The position numbers and the translations under genes are program-made. The notes beneath the pieces were generated by a model, which was given only the letters and a program-made list of their open reading frames with translations, was not told where the DNA came from and did not search any database. Shown here in pieces: positions 1 through 8,181 of a stretch of DNA of 27,520 nucleotides (its first letter is position 1; the number at the start of each line of letters is the position of its first letter). Source of the DNA: Tannerella sp. (GTDB taxonomy: Bacteria > Bacteroidota > Bacteroidia > Bacteroidales > Tannerellaceae); assembly GCA_031277235.1 (NCBI GenBank), contig JAITMT010000504.1:1-27520 (forward strand), written 5' to 3'.

Positions 1-1041
1 CGTTTCGCCGACTGGCTGAAGCCGGGACGCGCCGTATGGGGCTATCTGACAGACGTGCCGCGAACACTCGATGGAATGAAACTTTTGTCGAAAAACGCCG
101 CGTCAATGGGTTTTGAATACCACGTCGTGGAAGGTCACTGGGCGCGCTGGCCTGTGGAGCAGCAGAAGGAACTGATAGATTATTCACGTAAACTCGGCAT
201 AAAAGTGCTTTTGTGGAAACATTCAAAAGATATATGGGATCCGGTAAAACGTGTAGAATTTTTCGACCATATTCACAGCATCGGAGCAGCGGGCGCCAAA
301 ATTGACTTTTTCGACCATGAGGCGAAAGAAATAGAGGAACTTTATCTTTCATGCCTACAGTTAGCGGCTGAGCGTCAGTTGATTCTCGATTTCCATGGCG
401 CCTCCAAACCGACGGGTGAAACAAAAACCTGGCCGAATGAAATGAGCCGCGAGGCAATCAAGGGATTTGAGACGCGCGGTCCCTGGGCGCACCACAACGT
501 TACCGTTCCTTTCACGCGAATGGTAGCCGGACATGCCGACTACACGCCCATGCACTTCGGCGACCGCAAAGCCGAAACAACAGACGCGCATCAAATCGCC
601 TCCGCCATTATCATTTCGGCTCCGTTGCTGATTTACGCCGCCGATCCTGCCGACATGCTCAAACATCCGGCAGTAAATGTCATCAAACAAATACCATCCG
701 TATGGGACGAAACCCGTGTACTCGAACCGAGCGCCATCGGTGAAGTTGCCGTATACGCCCGTCGCAAAGGCTCTCAGTGGTTTTTGGCTGCGATGAATGG
801 AACGGAAGCTCGTACCGTTACGATTGACTTGTCGTTTCTGGGCAAAGACCGGTATGAAGTTACACTCGTGCGCGACAAGGTTCCTGCTGAAACGCTGGCG
901 TCGTTCAATCGTAAACGGCTGTCGTTCGGCTCGAAAAGCGGCGTATTAATCAATACGTTGCCTTCGGGTGAAATAAACGATAAACTGATTGTGGATTTAT
1001 TGCCCGCAGGAGGTTTTGTGGCGGTGTTTGATAAAAAATAA
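1..1041 (+). CDS. GH97 family glycosidase, C-terminal part (5' truncated by window)
   Basis: The frame is open from base 1, so the GTG at 55 is not the real start. About 346 residues are present, roughly half of a normal GH97 enzyme (650-700 aa). Visible GH97 hallmarks are KPGRAVWGYL at the window edge, the barrel segment GAKIDFFDH (Asp codon 304-306), LDFHGASKPTG, and a Glu in SREAIKGFE (codon 451-453), followed by a C-terminal beta-sandwich. In GH97 a conserved Asp in the K-I/V-D-F strand is the nucleophile of retaining members (alpha-galactosidase type), whereas inverting SusB-type alpha-glucosidases use glutamates. The Asp here therefore favours a retaining alpha-galactosidase-like enzyme, which is an inference. 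It probably acts in the periplasm, but its signal peptide lies outside the window. It precedes the SusC operon and may belong to the same locus. Confidence 0.88.
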   Translation, partial: RFADWLKPGRAVWGYLTDVPRTLDGMKLLSKNAASMGFEYHVVEGHWARWPVEQQKELIDYSRKLGIKVLLWKHSKDIWDPVKRVEFFDHIHSIGAAGAKIDFFDHEAKEIEELYLSCLQLAAERQLILDFHGASKPTGETKTWPNEMSREAIKGFETRGPWAHHNVTVPFTRMVAGHADYTPMHFGDRKAETTDAHQIASAIIISAPLLIYAADPADMLKHPAVNVIKQIPSVWDETRVLEPSAIGEVAVYARRKGSQWFLAAMNGTEARTVTIDLSFLGKDRYEVTLVRDKVPAETLASFNRKRLSFGSKSGVLINTLPSGEINDKLIVDLLPAGGFVAVFDKK

Positions 1042-1062
1042 AATGAAATCAATGTAAAAGAA

Positions 1063-1100
1063 GTTGTTGATGTTTTTTTATCATCGGGCAACATTTTTTT
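1063..1100 (+). terminator. terminator-like hairpin after GH97 gene
   Basis: GTTG and GATG (1063-1072) can pair with CATC and CAAC (1082-1092), leaving a small internal loop. A run of seven T follows (1094-1100). It lies 22 bases after the GH97 stop. The stem is imperfect and contains its own T run in the loop, so this is a moderate call. Confidence 0.4.
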
Positions 1101-1136
1101 AAGGTTTTTTATTCTTCAAGCAAATTCTTTGCGGAA

Positions 1137-1170
1137 ATTGTCCGCAATACAAAAAAAATCAGTATTTTTG
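1137..1170 (+). promoter_or_regulatory. Bacteroidetes-type promoter candidate, upstream copy
   Basis: ATTG at 1137-1140, a 22-base spacer, then TATTTTTG at 1163-1170. This fits the Bacteroidetes -33 TTTG / -7 TAnnTTTG pattern loosely. It lies about 250 bases before the SusC start and 14 bases before the ATG of a 57-codon ORF. The -7 box and its right flank recur at 1360-1377. Confidence 0.35.
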
Positions 1171-1184
1171 TTGCGCGAGTTGGC

Positions 1185-1358
1185 ATGGAAATATTGATTA
1201 TTGACCTGATTATCAACTATCGAAATAGTACGGTAATATCAATTGTCTCACCTTTACTCAAACGGAACCGGAACCATATGGAGTTGCCGGCGCCGGAGAA
1301 GGATGGGATAAAATTACAAGCCTTTGAGACGGAAGTGATATTCAGGCTGGCAAGATGA
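1185..1358 (+). CDS. doubtful 57-codon ORF between GH97 and SusC
   Basis: An ATG at 1185 opens a 57-residue frame ending in TGA at 1356-1358. The second half (from about MELPAPEKDG to FRLAR) has coding-like composition inside an otherwise AT-rich gap. The first half, rich in Ile, Asn and Ser, does not look like ordinary protein. I recognise no family. It may be a real microprotein, part of a decayed gene (another frame over 1232-1313 also reads coding-like), or chance. A promoter-like -7 box sits just upstream. The rest of the 1042-1422 gap shows only the hairpin and promoter-like boxes listed separately. Confidence 0.15.
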   Translation: MEILIIDLIINYRNSTVISIVSPLLKRNRNHMELPAPEKDGIKLQAFETEVIFRLAR

Positions 1359-1361
1359 TAG

Positions 1362-1369
1362 TATTTTTG
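1362..1369 (+). promoter_or_regulatory. -7-like box of SusC operon promoter
   Basis: TATTTTTG matches TAnnTTTG and would give a leader of roughly 45 bases before the SusC ATG at 1423. No TTTG occurs at the usual 19-22 base spacing. A TTTG does lie at 1323-1326, 35 bases upstream, a spacing shared with two other promoters in this window. Confidence 0.45.
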
Positions 1370-1422
1370 CTGCCCGAAAACTTAGTATTATTATAAAATA
1401 TACAACTTAAATTTGGTATTAA

Positions 1423-4400
1423 ATGAAAAAATGCAGACAAAAACAAAAATTGTATTGTCGCGAACGTCTGAAGAAACGATCGTGGCGAGGGTTTATTATG
1501 GGAGCGATGCTGGCGTTTAGCCTGTCGGCAATATCCCAAATTCAGATCAGCGGCGTGGTAACTGAAGGCAACGGCGAAACGTTGCCGGGCGTTACTGTCC
1601 GGATAAAGGGAACCTCAACGGGAAGCCTGACGGATGTAAACGGAAAATACAGCGTTACAGCGCCCAATGCACAATCGGTGCTGGTGTTTTCGTTTATGGG
1701 GTATGCGACGCAGGAAATCACTGTCGGCAATTCGCGGGAAATCAATGTAATGCTCCGGGAAGATACGCAGCAGTTGGAGGAAGTTGTGATTTACGGTACC
1801 ATTACTGCCAAACGGGATGCTACGGGATCTATCTCCAGCGTCAACGAAAAAACCATTGAAGAGCGTACTCCGGTGAATGTATTCGACGCCTTGCAGGGCG
1901 CTGCGCCGGGTTTGCTGATTCAGGGCGAATCGGGCGCTCCGGGCGCACCCACCAATATCATGATTCGCGGAGCCTCCACTTTTACCGGCGACGGCGTTAA
2001 ACCGCTGTACATCGTGGATGGCGTAATCGTGAACGATATTGACAATATCAATCCCACCGACATCAAGTCCATGGATATACTGAAAGACGGCGCTTCCGGA
2101 GCCATATACGGCGCCCGCTCCGCCAACGGAGTGATCATTATCACCACCCGGCAGGGCGAAGCCGGAAAGCCGAGAGTGGACGCCCGCGTCGTGAACAGTT
2201 ACAACTGGATGGCCAACTCTCTGTCGCAGGTAAACATGCTGGAGCAATATCTGAATATTGCCGGCACCCGCACGGCATATCCCGAAAAGTTCAATGAATC
2301 CAACGACTCGGTAAGTCTGGTCAACAGTACCAATATTTACTATCCCAAGGCGCTTTCGCGGGTAGCCAACCGCCTGGACGCCAATATGACGGTCAGCGGC
2401 GGCAGCGATAAGGTTACCTACATGGCGTCGTTGGGATATATCGGCGACGAGGGTATCATTCTGACCAGTTACAACAACCGCTACACCGCCCGCATGAATG
2501 TGGATTTTGCCGCGTCGAACCGGCTGAAATTCATGACGCGGCTCAGTTTCACCTACAGCAAAACCAACGACATTGACGAAACGGCTATTCTCTGGCATGC
2601 CATGCGGAGACCGCCGAATGCGCCGATGCAATTTTTAGACGGTAGTTTCATCCCCCAGGCATACAACAGCAATTACCGAAATCCGCTGCATGAACTGATC
2701 GAACAGAAAAGGGAACGCAGCAGTTATCAAGCCGTGCTTTCCCAGGGAGGCGAATTCAAGTTTACCGACCATCTGCGCCTGCAAGGGATTATGATAGGTA
2801 ATTTCAATCTTGGACGGCGCAGCCAGTTCCGTTCGGGCGAGTTGGAAAATTCGCGCGACGCCGCCAATTCGGGATGGGATCTTGCCCAATGGGCGACGCG
2901 GTATGAAGGACAATTGTTCATGAACTACAACCGGACTTTCGGCGACCATACCGTTACCGCCATGATCGGATCCAGTGCGGAAGCGGCTTTCTCCGAAGAT
3001 TTACGCTTTCAGGGAACGGCTTTCGTTTCGGAAAGCGGACCTTATACGTTTAATCTGATAGGCACTCTCGACCCGTCGAATACCTATACGACGGCGACCG
3101 ATTATTCGATGGTCGGATTTTTCGGCAGCGCCAGTTATAATTTCATGGGACGCTATCAACTCAGTGGAACGGTTCGCCGCGACGGCTCGTCGCGTTTCGG
3201 AGCCGATAACCGCTGGGGTACTTTCCCGTCCGTCTCCGCTTACTGGCGTTTTTCGGAAGAGCCGTTTTTGGCATGGACAAAGAGCATAATGAGCGACGGT
3301 AAAATACGCGGCGGCTGGGCTGTTACGGGCAACGACCGTATCGGAAACTATGAATCGCAAATTTTGTATGTATCCGAAAGCGGTTATAACGGAGTGAAAT
3401 CGGTTGGACCTTCGTCGAACTACGGTAACCCGACCATCCGCTGGGAAGAAACCCGGCAATCGGGCGTTGGGATTGACCTGAGTTTCCTCAAGGGGCGGGC
3501 AAATCTTACGGCGGATTATTATTACAAGAAAACGACCGATTTGCTCTCAAGCATGAATCTTCCCTTTACGACCGGTTATTCCAGTATGCGCGTAAATATG
3601 GCGAGCCTCGAAAACAAGGGTTTTGAACTGACGCTGTCGGGTACTCCCGTACGCACCAAAGACTTTTCGTGGCAAACAACGGTGATGTGGTGGACGAACA
3701 AAAACAAAATACTCGATCTGGCACGCGAAGATTACGTGGCAGGCGGCAAATGGATGGTAGCCAAAGGCAAATCAACCGGACAGTGGTATGGTCTCAATTA
3801 CCTTGGCGTTTATGCCTATGACGCAAGCAATGCCTATACCGAGGATTATTCGCAGTTGCTGACGCTCGTACTGGAGCGCGATGCAAACGGCAATGTGCTG
3901 CTCGATGTCTTTCAGCAACCGACGGTACTGGAATATCTTTTGCCCGACGGCACTCCCTATCCCAGGGAAAAAGTGAAACAGCGGACAACCGGAGGAACCG
4001 TATCCAAAGGAGGCGACGTGATTTTTGAAGCAATGCCGAGAGGTTTCGACGAGAACGGTAATCCGGTATATGCCAGCGATATCAGCACCGACGCCGACCG
4101 GAAAATTCTGGGTCAAGCCATTCCCGACTGGTATGCTTCATGGAATAACTCCCTGCAATACAAGCAGTTCACGCTTTCGTTCAATTTCTACGTCAGTTGG
4201 GGCGGTTTGATATACAACCAAATGAAATATAACCGCACCATGTGGCAGGGCAATACGCACATGCAAGACCGCGAATACATCCTCACCGGATGGAAGTATC
4301 AGGGGCAAATTACCGACTGGTTCAGAGTCAACAACGATGCTTCCGGTCGAAACTACGGCGTAGCAAGCAGCCGCTATCTGGAAGACGGCAGTTTTATCCG

Positions 4401-4626
4401 TCTGCGCAACGCGCGATTGAGTTACCGGCTGGATAGAAGCATTGCCGAAAAATTGGCAATGAAAGACCTGACCGTGTATATTTACGGCAACAATCTGCTC
4501 ACCTGGACGAATTATTCGGGATACGACCCCGAAGTAGGCGCGAGCAATCCGCTGCAGCCGGGAGAAGACAATTCCCGCTACCCGAGAAAGAAAGAGGCAG
4601 GATTCGGTATTAATGTAACCTTTTAA
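1423..4626 (+). CDS. SusC/RagA family TonB-dependent outer-membrane receptor (first operon)
   Basis: This is the outer-membrane transporter that imports glycan fragments with its SusD partner, energised by TonB. It has 1067 residues, normal for SusC. In order: an unusually long basic n-region (1-22) and hydrophobic signal core ending SAISQ (about 39); a carboxypeptidase-regulatory-like domain (41-112); a TonB-box-like EEVVIYG (119-125); the plug (about 130-245) with the SusC signature DILKDGASGAIYGARSANG (218-236); then a 22-strand-type barrel to the terminal GFGINVTF. No STN domain is present, so it should not signal to an anti-sigma factor. The start is taken at 1423 because the next Met (M26) would remove the charged n-region. 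The SusD gene follows after 12 bases. Confidence 0.96.
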   Translation: MKKCRQKQKLYCRERLKKRSWRGFIMGAMLAFSLSAISQIQISGVVTEGNGETLPGVTVRIKGTSTGSLTDVNGKYSVTAPNAQSVLVFSFMGYATQEITVGNSREINVMLREDTQQLEEVVIYGTITAKRDATGSISSVNEKTIEERTPVNVFDALQGAAPGLLIQGESGAPGAPTNIMIRGASTFTGDGVKPLYIVDGVIVNDIDNINPTDIKSMDILKDGASGAIYGARSANGVIIITTRQGEAGKPRVDARVVNSYNWMANSLSQVNMLEQYLNIAGTRTAYPEKFNESNDSVSLVNSTNIYYPKALSRVANRLDANMTVSGGSDKVTYMASLGYIGDEGIILTSYNNRYTARMNVDFAASNRLKFMTRLSFTYSKTNDIDETAILWHAMRRPPNAPMQFLDGSFIPQAYNSNYRNPLHELIEQKRERSSYQAVLSQGGEFKFTDHLRLQGIMIGNFNLGRRSQFRSGELENSRDAANSGWDLAQWATRYEGQLFMNYNRTFGDHTVTAMIGSSAEAAFSEDLRFQGTAFVSESGPYTFNLIGTLDPSNTYTTATDYSMVGFFGSASYNFMGRYQLSGTVRRDGSSRFGADNRWGTFPSVSAYWRFSEEPFLAWTKSIMSDGKIRGGWAVTGNDRIGNYESQILYVSESGYNGVKSVGPSSNYGNPTIRWEETRQSGVGIDLSFLKGRANLTADYYYKKTTDLLSSMNLPFTTGYSSMRVNMASLENKGFELTLSGTPVRTKDFSWQTTVMWWTNKNKILDLAREDYVAGGKWMVAKGKSTGQWYGLNYLGVYAYDASNAYTEDYSQLLTLVLERDANGNVLLDVFQQPTVLEYLLPDGTPYPREKVKQRTTGGTVSKGGDVIFEAMPRGFDENGNPVYASDISTDADRKILGQAIPDWYASWNNSLQYKQFTLSFNFYVSWGGLIYNQMKYNRTMWQGNTHMQDREYILTGWKYQGQITDWFRVNNDASGRNYGVASSRYLEDGSFIRLRNARLSYRLDRSIAEKLAMKDLTVYIYGNNLLTWTNYSGYDPEVGASNPLQPGEDNSRYPRKKEAGFGINVTF

Positions 4627-4638
4627 AATTTTGGCAAT

Positions 4639-6255
4639 ATGAAATCTATAAAATTTAATATAATCGGTATATTTTTGACGGCAAGTTTGATTCTGTGCGG
4701 TTGCGAGGACTTTTTAGACCGTGCGCCGCTCGCCAGTTTGTCGCAAGCCTCGTTTTTCGGCAGCAAGCGCGATATTTCCACCTGGCATGCAGGAATTTAC
4801 GTTTCGCTGCAAAACACGCTGAACAGCGGACATTTGCTCTGGGGCGACGCGCGTGCAGACCTTTACGGAAGTACCGGTCCCTCATACATTCGCGTCAATG
4901 AATATACGAATAATCTGGACGCGACGCAGGGCGATTACAGTTGGCAAAACCTGTATAACGTCATCATGAAATGCAACACCGCCATTGCATATTATCCCAC
5001 CGTTCCGGACGCATCCGAAACGGACTATAACGATTTTCTGGGACAGGCATACGGTTTGCGGGCGCTGATGTATTTCTACGCCATCCGCATTTGGGGCGAT
5101 GTTCCGATAGTGGATCAGTTGTGGGATGGTCTCGTGAGCAGTTCCCAGATTCCGCGCAGCCCGGTCAGCGACGTGAAAACGCTGATTCTGTCGGATTTGG
5201 ATGAAGCCTTGAAACTGCTCGGCGCCGATGTCGGCGGAGCCAGGAAATACTATTTCAACCGCGCTGCCGCCTATGCCTTAAAAACCGACGTACATCTGTG
5301 GTTCGGCGAAAACGAGCAGGCGCTGGAGGCTTCGGAATGGTTTTTTACCGGAGCCACGGGGACTTTCCGCCTGATAACCAACATGGATGATTACCGGACT
5401 ATATTTATTGATCCCCAAACTTCCACCGAAACCGTATTTACGCTGTACTGGAATACGGTGGAGACAGGCGTCGGTTGTAACTGGTGCGGATTTGTGGGTT
5501 CAAAGGGCGGTACCGGAGTTTCCGTTAATAACGGATTCAGAATCGGGCGAAACCTTTTCAACCAATTTGTAGATCGCGTCCGTTCGGAGTTTGGAACCGA
5601 CGCCCGCTTCGTAGCCAACTACGATACCGTAGGCATCTACAACACCGTAGGTACGCCGGGCAACAGACCTCCTATCGTTCAAACCCATTATACCGTTGCC
5701 GGAGCTGCAGCCATTTTGAATAAAAACATCAAATACAGCCCCCGTCCGACGGGAACTCCGCCGCCGGTTGGAACATGGTATACGGTATTGCCTCTGAGCG
5801 TGGAAGAGGGCGGCACGGACGGACGCTGTCAGATTCTCTATCCCATCTACCGCTTTGCCGATGTATATACCTTGCGCGCCGAAGCGCTGAATCGCCTGGG
5901 ACGCGGAACGGAAGCCCTTCAGTTGGTGAACGACATTCGCCGGCGGGTAGGCTACACGGCAGACGCAACAACAGAGGTAACGACCAACAACAGAGACTCC
6001 ATTGAATGGCTGATTCTGGAAGAGCGCAAACTCGAATTTATAACGGAAGGAAAACGCTGGTTCGACCTCCGGCGCTGGGGAGACGCCAAACTCATCCAAT
6101 ACATGGATCCGATCATAAGGGAACATCAGATAGAACTCGGCAATGCGCCCACCGGATTTACACATCCGGGACGGGTGCTGGCGCCCATCTATTTCCGGGA
6201 ATTTGAAGCAAATCCGGCATTGGTGCAAAATGAACCGTATGGAGCAAGCGATTAA
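4639..6255 (+). CDS. SusD/RagB family glycan-binding lipoprotein (first operon)
   Basis: This surface lipoprotein caps SusC and delivers bound oligosaccharide to it. The signal peptide ends LILCGC, with C22 the likely lipidated residue. CEDFLD follows, and the acidic residues fit a Bacteroidetes surface-export signal. The mature start (EDFLDRAPLASLS) and the segments YFYAIRIWGDVPIV, YRFADVYTLRAEALN and EGKRWFDLRRWGD are SusD hallmarks of the TPR-rich fold. Length is 538 aa, typical of the family. It is 12 bases after SusC and 29 bases before the fasciclin-like gene, within one operon. Confidence 0.96.
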   Translation: MKSIKFNIIGIFLTASLILCGCEDFLDRAPLASLSQASFFGSKRDISTWHAGIYVSLQNTLNSGHLLWGDARADLYGSTGPSYIRVNEYTNNLDATQGDYSWQNLYNVIMKCNTAIAYYPTVPDASETDYNDFLGQAYGLRALMYFYAIRIWGDVPIVDQLWDGLVSSSQIPRSPVSDVKTLILSDLDEALKLLGADVGGARKYYFNRAAAYALKTDVHLWFGENEQALEASEWFFTGATGTFRLITNMDDYRTIFIDPQTSTETVFTLYWNTVETGVGCNWCGFVGSKGGTGVSVNNGFRIGRNLFNQFVDRVRSEFGTDARFVANYDTVGIYNTVGTPGNRPPIVQTHYTVAGAAAILNKNIKYSPRPTGTPPPVGTWYTVLPLSVEEGGTDGRCQILYPIYRFADVYTLRAEALNRLGRGTEALQLVNDIRRRVGYTADATTEVTTNNRDSIEWLILEERKLEFITEGKRWFDLRRWGDAKLIQYMDPIIREHQIELGNAPTGFTHPGRVLAPIYFREFEANPALVQNEPYGASD

Positions 6256-6284
6256 TCTCATGAACATCAAAAAAATGAAAGAAT

Positions 6285-6992
6285 ATGAAAAATATAGTAA
6301 AAGCAATCAATAAAATTATATTCGCGTGTCTGTTGCCCGCAGTCATGCTGACCGGATGCAATTTGTTCGGACTGGATCTTCAGGAATCGTTCGATTACGA
6401 TTATGAAGCCGGAATGGCAAGCAACGAAATAAACTCTACGGTTCTGGAGTTTCTTCAGGACAGGAGCGCAGATTTCAGATTATTTCTGGAAGGTATTGAA
6501 TATGCGGGACTGGAAGAAATGTATAACGAATCGGACGCTACCTACATAGTGCTGCGCAACAATGCATTCACCCAGTTTACGGCTGCCACCCCCGAACTCT
6601 CCACCGGATATTTCTATAGAAACCAGTTGATTAATGCTGACGGAGTGCAATTCAGACCTACTTCGCTGAGGCAATATCCGAAAGAACAGGTCAGACAGTT
6701 TCTGCTGTACCATATCGTAAAGGGCGCCTGGTCGTGGCCTAACCTGACGTTCGCGCCTACCTGGTATCCCACTTATGCCGACGGCGAAACCGCGTATGTG
6801 AACCTGTACATTGAAAAGTGGAACGAAGCCGGTACCGGCGTCCTCAACAATATTGTATTCAACAATTATGTGGGACATTACGCCCGGTTCATCACCGCAC
6901 GGACTTCCAACCTGAAAGCCAGTAGCGGCGCCTACGTGCACGTTATTGAAAACCGTTATTTAGAACAACCTACTTTAGACCAGTTACGATGA
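6285..6992 (+). CDS. fasciclin (FAS1)-like PUL lipoprotein
   Basis: A 235-residue lipoprotein with lipobox MLTGC (C25). The body resembles a single FAS1 domain: TVLEFLQDR near residue 52, a YIVLRNNAFTQF segment corresponding to the FAS1 box usually written T-V/I-F-A-P-T-x-x-A-F, a QVRQFLLYHIVKG helix-strand matching the L-x-x-H-V region, and a final strand AYVHVIENRYL. FAS1-like lipoproteins are found next to SusD in some Bacteroidetes polysaccharide loci, where a surface glycan-binding or adhesive role is presumed rather than proven. The last four bases (ATGA) overlap the next gene, which indicates translational coupling. The assignment rests on a divergent motif pattern. Confidence 0.62.
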   Translation: MKNIVKAINKIIFACLLPAVMLTGCNLFGLDLQESFDYDYEAGMASNEINSTVLEFLQDRSADFRLFLEGIEYAGLEEMYNESDATYIVLRNNAFTQFTAATPELSTGYFYRNQLINADGVQFRPTSLRQYPKEQVRQFLLYHIVKGAWSWPNLTFAPTWYPTYADGETAYVNLYIEKWNEAGTGVLNNIVFNNYVGHYARFITARTSNLKASSGAYVHVIENRYLEQPTLDQLR

Positions 6993-8161
6993 ATTTAACA
7001 GCAATGAACATGAAAAATTTAAGTGTTATCTTATTATTAGTTATGGCATTATTCACCGGATGCCGGGAGGAAGAGGGAAGCCTGAGAATTGATTCCCTGT
7101 CGGTTGACGGCAATGAATTTTACTCTTTTCAGCGAATCAAGATGTGGATGGCCGTTGAATCGGACAATCTCGGCATGGCAGACTACGAATGGGGATGCGA
7201 CGCCGGATATTTCAGCGAGGGACAAGGCATCTCCGAAGCAACCTGGATTCCGCCGGGCGAAACCGGAGAATACCAGGTGTGGTGCAAAATAACCGTCGGC
7301 AACAAGACTGAAACGCGCTATCGCACGATGAATGTCTCGCATTATTTCTTCGATTATTTTGAGCACGACGGAACGACTGCCATCAGCGTCAATACCGCTC
7401 CGCCCAATGTGCGGTCGCGACCCTTAACGTGGACGGGAGTGAGCAACTTGACAAGAACGGTTACCCCCGCAACAAAAAGTTGCGTCATAAGCGCCTCCGG
7501 CGCTACGGCAACGACCGGACTTCTTACAAAACCTTTTACCGACCCCGATTTGAAGATGCCTTTCAGTTGCATGGCTACCATCGGCTGGAATGCCAACATG
7601 CCGGCTGAATGGGGCAGAATCGGCGACAGTCTGACATACTCTCTGGTGCCTAATCTGATTGGATATGGCTTTGCCTTGAGTAGAGACCTGGACGCAGCCG
7701 GACTTCTATACGTGAGTAATGTTTGGTTCGAATGGTTTCCCAGAGGTACCAACATGGGGCAAATTGATTCCGGAAGCGGCGAGTGGTGCAACGGACGGTT
7801 TTATTTCATGCAATCCGGCGTAGGCGCTACAACAGTCGCGGGAACAGAATGGTTTTACCACCCGGCATTACTGTCCGGAGCGGGAGAATACAAAAAAGTA
7901 GCCTTCAGCATCACGAATGACTACACGGTTGTCGCCTATGTCAACGGAACAAAAGTATTTGAAACCGACGCATTGAAAAATTGGCGAAGCGCCAATAACT
8001 ACACCGGCAATTTCAATCTGACCTCATGGGCGATAGAAGTTCCCAACGGTTCCGGCGACGGAGTAACGGCTCCGGCTGCAACCACCGTTCCGACCATTTA
8101 CCTGGCGAATACCGTCGGTCAAAACAACGGATATGTATATACCGGAGTGGAAGAAAATTAA
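6989..8161 (+). CDS. LamG/concanavalin-like surface lipoprotein of the PUL
   Basis: A 390-residue lipoprotein with lipobox ALFTGC (C25 from the 6989 start) followed by REEE, an acidic surface-export-type signal. Residues of about 30-115 look like a PKD/Ig-like domain (YEWGCDAGYFSEG then TWIPPGETGEYQVWCKITVG). The rest (about 120-390) looks like a LamG-type beta-sandwich, with EYKKVAFSITNDYTVVAYVNGTKVFET as its characteristic strand pair. It probably binds glycan at the cell surface, and no catalytic residues are recognised. The ATG at 6989 overlaps the upstream stop. ATGs at 7004 and 7010 give a more compact signal peptide and may be the true start. Confidence 0.68.
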   Translation: MNLTAMNMKNLSVILLLVMALFTGCREEEGSLRIDSLSVDGNEFYSFQRIKMWMAVESDNLGMADYEWGCDAGYFSEGQGISEATWIPPGETGEYQVWCKITVGNKTETRYRTMNVSHYFFDYFEHDGTTAISVNTAPPNVRSRPLTWTGVSNLTRTVTPATKSCVISASGATATTGLLTKPFTDPDLKMPFSCMATIGWNANMPAEWGRIGDSLTYSLVPNLIGYGFALSRDLDAAGLLYVSNVWFEWFPRGTNMGQIDSGSGEWCNGRFYFMQSGVGATTVAGTEWFYHPALLSGAGEYKKVAFSITNDYTVVAYVNGTKVFETDALKNWRSANNYTGNFNLTSWAIEVPNGSGDGVTAPAATTVPTIYLANTVGQNNGYVYTGVEEN

Positions 8162-8181
8162 TCTTTTAATGTAAAAATATC

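Noticed and set aside
1615..2631. 338-codon minus-strand ORF
   Set aside because: It lies antisense inside the SusC gene, has no recognisable motif or signal, and exists because of the codon bias of the sense gene.
5500..6306. 268-codon minus-strand ORF
   Set aside because: It is antisense to the well-supported SusD gene and has low-complexity, protein-unlike composition.
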